Positions 24,852-35,586 of a DNA stretch of 64,000 nucleotides are shown piece by piece. The number at the start of each line of letters is the position of its first letter. Positions within the stretch are counted from its first letter, which is position 1. This DNA is from Ashinkailepas kermadecensis. Its lineage: Eukaryota; Arthropoda; Thecostraca; Neolepadidae. The translations under genes were made by a program, and so were the position numbers. The notes under the pieces were generated by a model. It saw nothing but the letters and a program-made list of their open reading frames with translations. It searched no databases and had not been told where the DNA came from. The stretch is taken from the NCBI GenBank assembly GCA_034440615.1, contig JAOTOM010004368.1, positions 1 through 64,000 of the forward strand. Reading direction: 5' to 3'.

Positions 24852-25837
24852 TTAACACGCGCCACGCGCCTCTGAAAATTACGCGCACTGGAGGGAGGGG
24901 GGGGGGGGGCCGATTCCGCCTCCCCCCTAAGATCTCGGCTCCTATTAACGCTGGAGGAACGAAAATTACAAGGTGGATGGGTACGGTATTGAACTCTATT
25001 GTGTGCACATTTCATGAACGTAGGTCAATATCTTCAAGGTCAAATGAGGTCATATTCGTCGAAGTTTTCTTGTTTTGCGTGGCTTGGCTTGTCATTGCTA
25101 TGGATCGCTGTGATTGCGTTTAAATGCTCCAAAATGGGCATAAATGATGTTTTGAACATTACTTATGATGCAATGCAGATGCTAGACCCGACATTTGACC
25201 TCAGGTCACCTATATAGCAGCACGTTATCAGGTTAGTTACCTGTTCCAGTTACCGGAACCGGGCCGCCCGCCCGACTGCTCCGTCGGGCAGCTCGGCGCA
25301 ATCGGCTTCGCGAAGAAATGAGTGAAGTACATGAATAAAGTATGGAAACGCTTAGGTACACAATGACAAACAGTAGTTTTCAGAATGTGTAGGGAGTAAC
25401 ATTCAAAGCGACATCAATCGCATAACAGTCATTTGCATTTATGACAACATTCCAGTTGACCAAGTTTGGTTCCATTAACCTGTCATGAACTTGACCTGAC
25501 TTGACCTCGGTGATCTAACATGACCTTGGAACTATATAGCATATCAATATACATCAAACAAGTCGCTAGTGTTGCCAAGAAACTTTCCTTTTGCGAATAT
25601 ACGGGAAGAGCATCAGCGCCCATTTTTGTGGTCTGGCGCTAGGAAATTTTTTGAATTAACGGCCCCTAACTTGAAATTTTTTCGGATGATTTCCATTTTT
25701 CTTGCTTTAAGCGACGTGCCGGTCATTTCTAAGCAGGTACGCAGAAAAACGCGTATATCGACCGGTAAAATCTGCAGTTATGGACAAAAAACCGGAGGGG
25801 TGGGCGGATTTCGCCCCCCCTCCAGTGCGCGTGTTAA
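24852..25837. mobile_element. TTAA-flanked MITE, 978 bp, third family member
   Basis: Body 24856-25833 between TTAA at 24852-24855 and 25834-25837. Right end read inward: CACGCGCACTGGAGGGGGGG then CGAAATCCGCC. The left end has the same CGCGCACTGGAGGG block but displaced about 26 bp inward behind a partial terminal duplication (CACGCGCCACGCGCC). The interior has AGGTCA-type sites at 25020-25057, 25196-25210 and 25487-25528. CCTAAGATCTC beside the left arm is shared with the 21.3-kb copy. No coding capacity. Confidence 0.83.
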
Positions 25838-27260
25838 GGCATCTGATAGCATGTTTGGGCTAAGGAGTGATTTTCCTGGCTGGGACATTTATTTTTCTGA
25901 ATCTCTCTTTATTTTGGAGGGCTCCGGCTTGATTCTTGTCGGGTTCCGATACGATTATTAGGTCACGCTGTGTGTGTGTTTTATTTTGGGGGGGGGGGCA
26001 TCGACGCCAATTCTTGGGACCCCCGAGTGAAATTTGTGATGCCCCGACCAGAATTTATGGGACTACCGACAGGGATTTTGGGTCCCAAGCACGATATTTA
26101 TGGGGCCTGGCGCTAGTTCGCGGGGTGTGTTGTTATCTGTGCCCCAGCGCAATTTTGGCGTTCCCAGCGCAATTTGTTGGGACCGGTGCCAGTTTTTTTT
26201 TGGGTACATTTATTTACTACCCTTGATTCTGGGGGCCCGACGCGAATTTATGGGGCCCCAGAACCATTTTTGGGGACCCCGGCGCGGTTCTTGGGTTCTT
26301 GGGAGCCCACCTCTTCAGGATGGAGGGAATGGGGGGACATTTGCCTGTTTGGTATGCCACTGCGGCTGCTGAATGCTATCTTTTTCAGCCGATGGCACCG
26401 TTCAGAGTAGAAAAGCCCTGGAATTTTCCGGTGCTCGGGTCGACTCGATGAAGTCCCTTTGTTATTTTTATGTGTCAACTTCTATTTTTTGTAAGCCTCC
26501 TGCGCGGTATTGTTGGGCCTCGGTACGATTCTTTTGGCTCCCGGTGCATTTTTTTCTGTGCTCCAACGCGCTTCTTTTCCGGGGCCCGATGCGTTCTTTG
26601 GGTCTTTGACGCAATTCTGTGGCCGTAGAGTGACTTTCCGGGTAGGAATTGATTTTTGGTAAGCTAGCTCGGCGCGACTTTTTTTGGGCACCCAGTGTGT
26701 GATTTCCAAGGGCAGCGGCGCGACGTTTTTGGGTTAAGTGCGATTTTTAGACCCTGTCATCATTCGTGGCATGCCTATCGTGAGTTTTAGTGGTCTCGTC
26801 GACACGTCTTTGGTGGCCCAACACGTTTTGATTTCATTTGGAGCGATTGCTGGGACCCCGAAGTGATTTTCCATGTCCGGATTGTTTTTTTTCTCGCTCC
26901 CCCTGCTTCATTTATTGGGTGTTTCCGATGAGACTTTTAGGGCCCAGGTGCGACCTGCCGAGCCCCTAGAATATATAGAATATAATAGAGCCCGGCGCCC
27001 TGGACCATTTTAGGGGCCGGGGCGCGACTTTTTGGTACTTTCAGTCTCAGAGTGATTTTCATGGGCCCGGCCCAACTTTTTGGGATACCGTTGTGACTTT
27101 CAAGAGCCCTGGCACGACTTTTTTTTTCGCCCGCAGCGTGATTTTCGGGGCCCAGACGCGAACTTTTGAGGCCCCCAGCGCGATTTTCAGGGGTCCAGCC
27201 CGTCTTTTTGCGGCGTCCATCGTGATTTTCAAGGACCACGGCCCGAATTATTTTGTGCTC
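25838..27260. repeat. degenerate GGGCCC/GCG minisatellite, block 2
   Basis: Typical units are GGGCCCGACGCGAATTTATG, GGGGCCCCAGAACCATTTTT and GGGGACCCCGGCGCGGTTCT. Divergence between units is high, implying an old array. A poly-G run is at 25987-25998. Confidence 0.8.
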
Positions 27261-29285
27261 CCAGCATGCAGAGGTCAAAAAAGTCATCGTTCTGCCGTTT
27301 ACTCCGGTGACACAATTGCTAACTGAAAGAGGCCCAGAGGAGACACAAAAGCCAGTGCTGGCACTGTTAATATACCTACCTATGCACCTACTCTCATTCT
27401 CTCGCCTCACTCAGAAAGCACTTATAAAAGTGATAAAAATGAGCAAAACAAGTAAAAAAAAACAAAAAAACTTGTGCACCTTGTCCTTTTTGTCGCCTGA
27501 ATGTTGGCGGAAATTAGGACAAGGATCTTGGCGAACGTTACGCTTACCGTCCAAACCGACGCGCCATTGCGTTAGCATGCGGCGTCTCCCGGACCGCCGG
27601 TGTCTCACCGGTGACAAAATGAGACACTCAGGAATGTTGTCGAATTTTGGTCGTGAGCTGGCAAATGTGCTGCTGGCCCAAATTTGGTAGCGCCGGCGGA
27701 GATGGAAGCTCTCTTCTGAGCCAATGAGAATCGAGCGCATTGGGTGCTTGAGTTTTGCTTCGAGGGACGCGTTCTGTTTGGTCTCGTCTGTCTCGTCACG
27801 GTAACAGTTGCATATCAAGTTCCTGCAACAGATACCTACCTAGGTGGTAGTAGGTGATTAAACTATCCGTTCAGGAGCCGATTTTTGCAGATATATAATC
27901 CTGAGAGAAGACTAGGCATGCCAAATATGCCTGGATCTACTGGCGTGGACTCAGATCCAGATGAGCCTTGACAAGAAAGCATGGGGATAAAAAATCCAGC
28001 AAAGAGAGCAAGGCCTTCAACTTCAAACTGGCTCTCAAGGCAGATTGTGCAGTGTGGTGAAAAATCCAAGGATGGTGGTGTGTGTAAATTCAGTGGTGAA
28101 AGAAGAAACCTGAAGCGGCACTGTGTATCAAAGCATCCATGGGCTAAAGAGCCATATCAAATCCGCAATGATTCATTCGGTGTTGGAGAAAGGTGGAGAC
28201 AGGCATGGACAATTGGAGGTGAGTCTGGTAAATAAGGTTAAAGGATTTGTACCTTCAGTTCAGTTATACAAATGTGCTAGTACTGGATCTACCAGGCCAA
28301 ATTCTGGTAGGAAATTGCCCTGAGTTCTCCCCAAGTTGGTAGGTAGAGCCATTGTATTTATCGGCTTGTATTACCTTTACACAAAAAATGGTTTCTTCAT
28401 TAAGAAAACCTTCTTTTCTGCATTGATTTATTTTGCAATGATGAAACAATTTCTCGAACAAACCTAAAAACAATAATTAGATGAGTTGGAAGGAATATCT
28501 AAAAATTATCATATCAAGATCTTCAGATCAAGGCTTCAGAAGCCCCCTGAAGTGTGTTTTGTGTGCCATTGCCAAATTCTGAGAGCTATTGAGCTGGAAC
28601 TTTCTATATTTCCTAAATATTCATTGTACACATTTTGAGACCCTTTTGAAAATTTTGGTTGTACCGAAGAAGTGTCCAGGCAGTCATTTTGGGGGACATG
28701 TTGGTGCATTTCTCCCTTATTCTCCCCTGAAATGCCTATGATTTTTTGGTATGAACAACAGCTTAATGTATGTGAAAGGTCATTCTGCATCGAATGACAT
28801 TTTCCCCATCCAATTTAAAAAAATAAAAAAATAATTATTTTTATACTTGGCATACCTAACGTTCGGTTGTAGGAGCTGACAAGAAAGTGACAGTGCCAAG
28901 GAGTTTTCAACCTCATGTTCGCGACCCCCTCCATTTTTAGCAAAAATATCACCGGATTAGGCCTGTTTGTACCCTGGTATGCATCTCACGGTACGAACAA
29001 TTCTGCTATGATCAACTTTAGCTGATATAGATGATGCAGCATGTAAAATAAGGAGGGGGTGGGGGGGGGCTGCCTGTGCAGTAGGCACCCACGGTACCCC
29101 GCCTCCCTACGCCCATCGACGAACAAAAACTCAGATGCACGCCTGTTTTCCACGAAATGGTTACTGGCTGCCACTGGGGAATGGAGCCTTCCTTGTGGGT
29201 TTGACGGAAAAAAATGAGACACATTTGAGTTCCTGAAATTGTCCGGTGACACAACGGATACTTTTTTTACCTCTGTCAGCATGAT
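27261..29285. mobile_element. hAT-like DNA transposon, 2.0 kb, 8-bp target duplication
   Basis: Body 27269-29277. Ends read inward CAGAGGTCAAAAAAGTCATC (left) and CAGAGGTAAAAAAAGTATCC (right, reverse complement), with further weak similarity after that. The left flank CCAGCATG (27261-27268) and right flank TCAGCATG (29278-29285) match at 7 of 8 positions. CAGAG-type termini and 8-bp duplications are hallmarks of hAT elements. At 2.0 kb without a recognisable hAT transposase core it is most likely non-autonomous or decayed. It splits the GGGCCC/GCG array: repeat units resume right after the duplication. Confidence 0.78.
27981..28218 (+). CDS. candidate zinc-finger-like exon inside the hAT-like element
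   Basis: An open frame starts at ATG 27981. It contains a Cys-x8-Cys-x11-His-x4-His arrangement within CKFSGERRNLKRHCVSKHPW, reminiscent of the BED-type finger found at the N-terminus of many hAT transposases, though the Cys spacing is wider than usual. The reading ends at a good splice-donor sequence (GAG|GTGAGT, intron beginning 28219). No downstream exon with a hAT catalytic core is identified; a possible acceptor at about 28872 (TTGTAG|GAG) leads only into about 25 open codons. This may be a remnant 5' exon of a transposase. The function is inferred from position and spacing only. Confidence 0.35.
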
Positions 29286-29715
29286 TGTCAGGGGCCCCGT
29301 TCAGACGTTTTGGGGCCCCAGTACGATTATCAGGGCCCCGGCCCAACCTTTTTGGTCCCAGCGTGATTTTGAGGGCCCGGCCAGTCTTTTTGGAGCCCAG
29401 CGTCATTTTCGTGGGTCCCGGAGAGACTTTTGATGTTCTGGGGCCCTGGCGCTTTGGAGCCTTCTGCGTCGTTTATAGGGTCCCAGAACTATTTCTGAGA
29501 CCCCAATGTGATGTTAAGTGGCCTTGGTGGGATTTTGGGAGCCCCAGCCTCATTTTCTGGGATCCCTACGCGACTTTTTGGGGGCCACCAAAATGATTTT
29601 TATGGGCCCCGGTGCAATTGCTGGGGACACCAACAGGATTGTTAGGGAGCCTGGCGCTATTTTTCCGAACCCCGGCGCGATTATTGGCGCTTACAACCTG
29701 TCATGTGGAGGGTGA
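29286..29715. repeat. degenerate GGGCCC/GCG minisatellite, block 3
   Basis: Units such as TTTTTGGTCCCAGCGTGATT and GGGGCCCCAGTACGATTATC continue the array after the hAT-like insertion. The block ends near a C-run at 29727-29738. Confidence 0.8.
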
Positions 29716-31139
29716 TTGCTACAATGCCCCCCCCCCCTTCTGTACGTCACTGCGTATGCCCCAATGATTTTAGAGTTTAACAATGACGTCTATGGAGTAC
29801 ATCGCACAAAATAGACTTTCCTATGCCCATTTAACTGCTTGCACCACAAGTAGTGTTCAGAAGTATATACCCTGCAATTGGCCTAAATTCATCCCATTAT
29901 CTTCGGGGTTCTTAAATCTGACCCTAGACGTACACATTACTGTACGATGAAAGGTCTTGCTCGTAGTCTCCGCTGTTATGCGGTGTTTTAGTACTCTGAA
30001 TCAAAATGTCTTCATTGAATAGATTATGGCATCAGAATCTTTGCTGAGCAGAGATTGCTACATATACCATGAGTTCAACATCTTACCGAACCATTTCTGT
30101 GGAATGACAAAATTTAAATTCAATGTTTAACGTTCTGTCAATGCCACTACGCAGATACCCAGCTGAATATCCACTCGGGTCAGTTGCCATGCTCATCATG
30201 TGCCTTCTCAGGTCACATGACAAGCATCACTCGTTACTCGTTCCATCATCACTCTTCATATCGCTCCTCATGTGACCTTGTCAGGTCGCATCACGAGCGC
30301 CTAATCCTCTCGAGGTACTCTGAGATTCTGAATGACGTTCTCGCACTTGAAGTTGAGGTAATATGGTGTGGACTTCATTATTGTATCTATGCAACCATAA
30401 TAAATGATGGAAATAAGTATTTTGCTGTGTTGGATGCCAGCACCGATAATACCCAAGCATCTCACACAAAAGGTTGGATATCTGTTTGCTGTGCCAAACT
30501 GTGAAAACCCTTGAAAGGTGAAAATTTTTACTTTCTATTCCATGCTACAGTCATGCAATGGATGCATCATGGCAGTAATAATCAATTGCTTCAATTGCTT
30601 CATGCTTCAATAATCAAAATACATGAAAATGTTGAAGTGTATGGCAGCATGGAGCAAAGCCATATATAATTCATGGCTATGTAATATCAAGGCAAGGAAC
30701 TTTCACTTGCAAATTGTATGTCTTACCTTGATTGTGTTACGTTACTTCCTTCAGCCTTTATAATTTTCTACTGTAGGCAATATTAATGCAATCGATGTTA
30801 AATATGTTAACAGTCAAAGAACCACTGTGAAACTCTGAACCACAGTGAAAGTATGAATGTATTTTGGTACTGGCTGGCACCTTATCTGCTTTATAGTATT
30901 TTCATAACATAATATATGGTGTCAATATCCATACGTATGTTGCATTACATCAACTCATGAATTAGACGCATTGTTGTAAGGTTATGTTCAAGTATGCATG
31001 ACTTTAAAAAATGAAGTGCTACGATGTGACATGTGCAGCTTTTACTTAGTTATGAATTGCAGAAAGTTTTCACATATTGTGTGGATGAGTGTGCATGCTG
31101 CAGCTTGAGGGTGCATGCTACCTTTTAGGAACTTTAAAT
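29716..31139. other. unassigned spacer with one 106-codon frame
   Basis: The plus frame 30184-30504 starts MPCSSCAFSG and is Cys/His-rich at first, but I recognise no domain and no clear splice structure. A 10-bp inverted pair AGGTCACATG / CATGTGACCT lies at about 30211 and 30269. The rest is AT-rich without signals. Confidence 0.4.
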
Positions 31140-31260
31140 GGCTCAAAAGTGGGAGGGCCAGCTACCATTGTTGGCCCTTCCACTTTGAAAAGCCTGTGTG
31201 TGTGGGGGGGGGGGATGGCCCCCTGGTCCCCCTGTTCCTACGCCTATGGGTGTGGGACAT
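31140..31260. repeat. dispersed repeat E, right-type end
   Basis: AAAAGTGGGAGGGCCA, a G-run, GGCCCCCTGG and then GTTCCTACGCCTATG (31234-31248). The last 15 bp are the exact reverse complement of 22918-22932. Confidence 0.5.
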
Positions 31261-33500
31261 AGTTTCTCCCCAGCTGCACGGCTGAGGGAAGTTGCCATTT
31301 CTGCACCCCTCCCACTCCCACATATTGGCCGTTCCCGTAGTTGGCCATGTTATTAGAGTTGCTAGTAGGTAGCATATATATTTGTGGAATTATTTTCTCC
31401 CCCACCCCTTGCTGTGCACACGGACCTGAGACCCAAATTTGGGCCGTGCAAAACATCCAACAGGGTCAAGAATATCTCGTACTTTCCGGAATTCGACAGA
31501 TTGGTTTGTCACCAAGTCTGCCTGTTCACTTCCCGGAATTTGTGAATGTCACGGAATACGAAAGAAAACCCCTTTCCGCTGTTCGCAATAGTACCAGAGT
31601 CAGATTGCGTCATGCATCTGGATCACTGACATAATGCGTTCTTTGTGTATCTTATAGTGCATATTTGGAGTCAGTGCGTTTGTCGCCTGCTAAATTTGAA
31701 CCATTTAATTTGCTAAAGGACATTTATTCCCATGGCGAACAGTTTGGAAGGAAAAAAAACTGGTAAAAACCCGGCATTCGTACACGGAAGTGGAAGCTTG
31801 GGCATAGACCTTCCCGATGGTGCCACCGCCTTCTCACCGTGTCCCACTCACAATACGTCAGCATATTCTTCTGGTACTCAAGAACGTGTTTCTCAGTACA
31901 TGGATGTAAAATCAAGACTGTACAACAAATTATAATCACAAAATGTCTATTTCGTGTTTGTATATGACGTCGCCCAGTAGACAACCCGGCTTCGGCATGG
32001 GGCGGCAAGAGTACCACACCGATTTGAGCACTTTGAGCTTTGCATGACACTAATTAGGACTCCACTCAAGTCGGGGTGGAAGTTGCACTACCCAATAACT
32101 TAAAGTTTGTTTTTCTGGTTCAAACAATATAAAAATCTTCCAGCGGAAATCTAAGACCATTAGATGGAAGCAGTGGTTGCAGCTGCGAATTAATTTGCGA
32201 AACGAGCACGCTGATAGGCTGCTCACACGGCTGTCACCGGAAAGTCCCGGACGCTCTGAGAGTTGCGGACGAGCTGTCGACGACTTCGGACTGGCAGGCT
32301 GGTCGGAGAAGAGGGTCACTGTGATTGTTAATTAAGCTGTCGGGCACACCGGTCACTGGCTCCGCTGCCGCCCGTTGCCAGTTGTTGAAGTCCTGTAGTA
32401 TACAGCAGTTGCAGTGAACAACTTTCGAACAAGGTGATTCGCGGATCAGGTAAAGTCAGCTGTCTACCATCGAATCCACGAGAAGCCCTGGGGCTACCAG
32501 CAGACCCCTGTTTCGGTGAATAAATATCTAATGTTAAAAGGTCTAACGTTACAGTTTTCACAAATCTAGGAATGCGCATTCATCCCTCACCTGAATGCGA
32601 TGCTCCAACCATTATGGCTGCTGTAGCCCGACTACAATTTGTTGCCGTTCGAGAGGAATAATGGGTCTGAATAAAGTCACTGCGGCTCGAAAACACGCTC
32701 AATATGTCTTGTCACGTGAGTTATCTATTGTTTACGTCAGCTTGAGCCAAGGAAAAAGATTCTAGAATTGATGTGATGCAGTCTGCAGAAGTTAATTTAT
32801 CCTTTGGCGCCTTGTCGTCATAATGAAAATCAAATTTATAAACCGTTCCGAAATTCATGTGACCAGGAAGAATTCGTGTCGTGTAAATTCTTTAGCGCTC
32901 CGACGAGGAACACGTTAGGCTTATCGAGGAAAGGTCTTCGCGCAAAATGGATTGAAGGATAATGTACTTTTAAATTCCTAATTTGTTCATCCTATGAGTA
33001 TAATATATTTGCAGTGTTTACGGATTTTTCTCCGAAATCACAATCTAAATTTCAAGGAATATTTAGCGCATACTTCGATGGGTCAAAATGACACGTTCCA
33101 CCGCCCCTGCTCTTAACCATTAAAGAATACGTTTTTGCACCATCATTAAAAAGTTTCAAATTGCATCGCATCAGCGGGCGGGTCAGTGACGCAGTTCTAA
33201 CTGCTGATAATGGATATACATTTTTTCAATGCTGTAGCGAGAACATGATGATTAAGAAGATTTTGACGATGAACATTTATGTTTTCCTCGAAATTATTGC
33301 TAAACATTGAAAGCGATATGAAAAAATATCCCTATGTTTCAGCCACTTGCCTTATCAAACAGCCAAAGCAGAGGGTTTTGGTTTTGGCACCCGACCTCGG
33401 TTTTGGGAACAGTTCCTGACACGGCTATGTAGGAGAGGATGGTTCTTGGTCATCATGCAGATAAAGAGGGATGTAAAATGTGCATGTGTGTAAAAACAAA
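31261..33500. other. 2.2-kb spacer, no gene recognised
   Basis: Mixed-composition sequence. Short frames on both strands without recognised domains. Confidence 0.45.
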
Positions 33501-33557
33501 AAAAAAAGTTTGGGGATTTTATAGGTTTTGGGGTTTTTTAAATTTTTTTTTTTTTAT

Positions 33558-33601
<44 letters not shown>

Positions 33602-33655
33602 ATTTTTTTAAATTTAATTTTTTAGAAAGTTTAATATAAAATTAATTTTAATTTT

Positions 33656-33697
<42 letters not shown>

Positions 33698-33775
33698 GCC
33701 CCCCCCCCCGCGGATTTAATTTTTTAAAAACCCCAACCCCCCTTTTTTTTTTGAATTTTTTTTTTTAAGAATACA
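33501..33775. repeat. poly-T / homopolymer block
   Basis: Two T-runs of several tens of bases (33541-33594 with small interruptions, and 33657-33695), AAAAAA/TTTTTT switches, a C-run at 33699-33708 and CCCCAACCCCCC. Nearly every base sits in a homopolymer, which is characteristic of a hard-to-sequence or mis-assembled segment. Confidence 0.9.
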
Positions 33776-35080
33776 ATGACATGCACTAGTTTTGGCTGTT
33801 CACAGCTCCACAGCGTGCTCACTGAACATCGCTCCCATCGTCACATGCAGGTGACGCCGACTCAGAAATGCTCACCGCAAAACTAAGCGAATCAACCAAC
33901 AAATCATGGATGTAGATACTGCGGAGGAAGTGGAGGCAGCTGCCACTCCAACTTGAAAGTTAGGAGGGCGCTTCCCCACAACTTTCGGTACGATTGATTT
34001 TTACGATTGTTAGGCAATTAAAAAATCCTATATCTGAAAAGAAAGCTGTCGAATTCCGGTTAATTGTATGGGTGGCTACAAAGCTACAAGTACTACTACA
34101 AAGCTAACAATGCCTAACATCAGGTCGGTGACCATACATGTTCCGATAAATCTGGATGCTACAAGTGGTTAGCTTGACGACGTATCACAAGTCCTGCAAG
34201 TTCCAAAAAAGTCGTTAATTTCTTGATAAAAAATACTAGCGATCAAACCCATTAGGAAGCTAACCCATAAGAAACCCATAGACCACTGACCTGACCTAGG
34301 TCATTGCAGGAATTCAGTGGCGTGGTCAGAGATCAAAATAATATGAGGCACACGTTGAGCAAATACGTCTTTTTTCACGAAACCCGTAGACGCCATGTTC
34401 AATTATTTCCCGTCCGATCTGGTAGAATCACGAAGGCATGCTCATAAAGGCATGACCTCGGATGGTATGTGGCATATCTACTCCCATGTACGATGAACTG
34501 TGCTTACCGCGAAATGGCCTGTACACCTACGCTTACCGGACAATGACAGAATATATGATATGCTGTTCTCGTCACGGCCATGTTGTAGTCATTTCCTCAC
34601 AATTATCCTCCTTAGTCCTTGTCGCAATGTCATACTGTTTCTCCAAATGTTCAATATTCTACGAATCCTGGCGGGTGAGCAGCCACAAATTACTTTAGAT
34701 GGGGTATAAAATGCAAATGAAGAACGATTTTGGAACCAGCGAAATCATGCAACGGGAACCGAAAACGGATAAAATGAACAAGTAATTAAAGCATTCGTAG
34801 CATGAGAAAGGTTGCGCAAGGAATGCACACGATTTGTAGTCGATTTTCCCATGCAAGACGCGGTAATACTGGTCTGTATTGTACCCATTGGGCGCGTCAC
34901 TGAATTCCGATATGGCCGCGTTTCAGTGCGGCAAGTATCACTGGTAGTGTCTGTGGCTCTAGTGTCAACGCCTGGGTTTCACAGCCGCTCCTATTTGCTC
35001 AGTTTGTGTGTTCCGACACAGTAAGGGGATGACGCTGGGGGACATCATACATATTTTGCCACTTATCATGCGCCTGTGGG
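33776..35080. other. unassigned spacer
   Basis: No gene recognised. A TGACCTGACCTAGGTCA stretch lies near 34288-34304. Confidence 0.45.
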
Positions 35081-35083
35081 CCC

Positions 35084-35286
35084 TAGTCAGGTTCACTAAG
35101 TTTGGATTTTAACCTTCGTTGGATTTTTGTGGAGAGTATGAAAACTATACATTTTTGGAAACCTTATAGTATAAGCAATCAGAAAACACAATGTTTGCAT
35201 TTGCCCCGAGTCCTATATGGCCGCCATCTTGGATTTACAAAATGGCTGCCGTGAAAAATGTGTTCGTCAATATCGCAGTTTCTAAA
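35084..35286 (+). repeat. left terminal inverted repeat
   Basis: Pairs with 38655-38844. Inside it, 35219-35250 is itself an imperfect palindrome (GGCCGCCATCTTG ... CAAAATGGCTGCC) containing the YY1-like core CAAGATGGCGGC on the minus strand. Confidence 0.88.
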
Positions 35287-35586
35287 TAACCTAATTATAA
35301 AATTATAATTATAAATAACCTGATAAGCTTTTATTTTGACAGCTAAACTACCATTTTCAGGGCCAAGGAATCCAATGCTCCTAATTGCAGATGTGTTGAG
35401 ACATTTGTTATAGCAGTTCTTGCAAATACTTACTAATTTCATAAGACAAATTGGTCATTAGGCCATACTGAGCACCAACCACAAGGACATGTTTATCTAG
35501 TGGTCTGATTATTGTAGTAGGCCTATATTATGTATGTTGAACAGTTTACTGTACCCTACATGTAAGTTGGTGGTGGTTGTATTATA

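Noticed and set aside
30184..30504. Possible zinc-finger exon
   Set aside because: Cys and His residues are present at the start of the frame, but spacing fits no standard finger and no splice sites support an exon.
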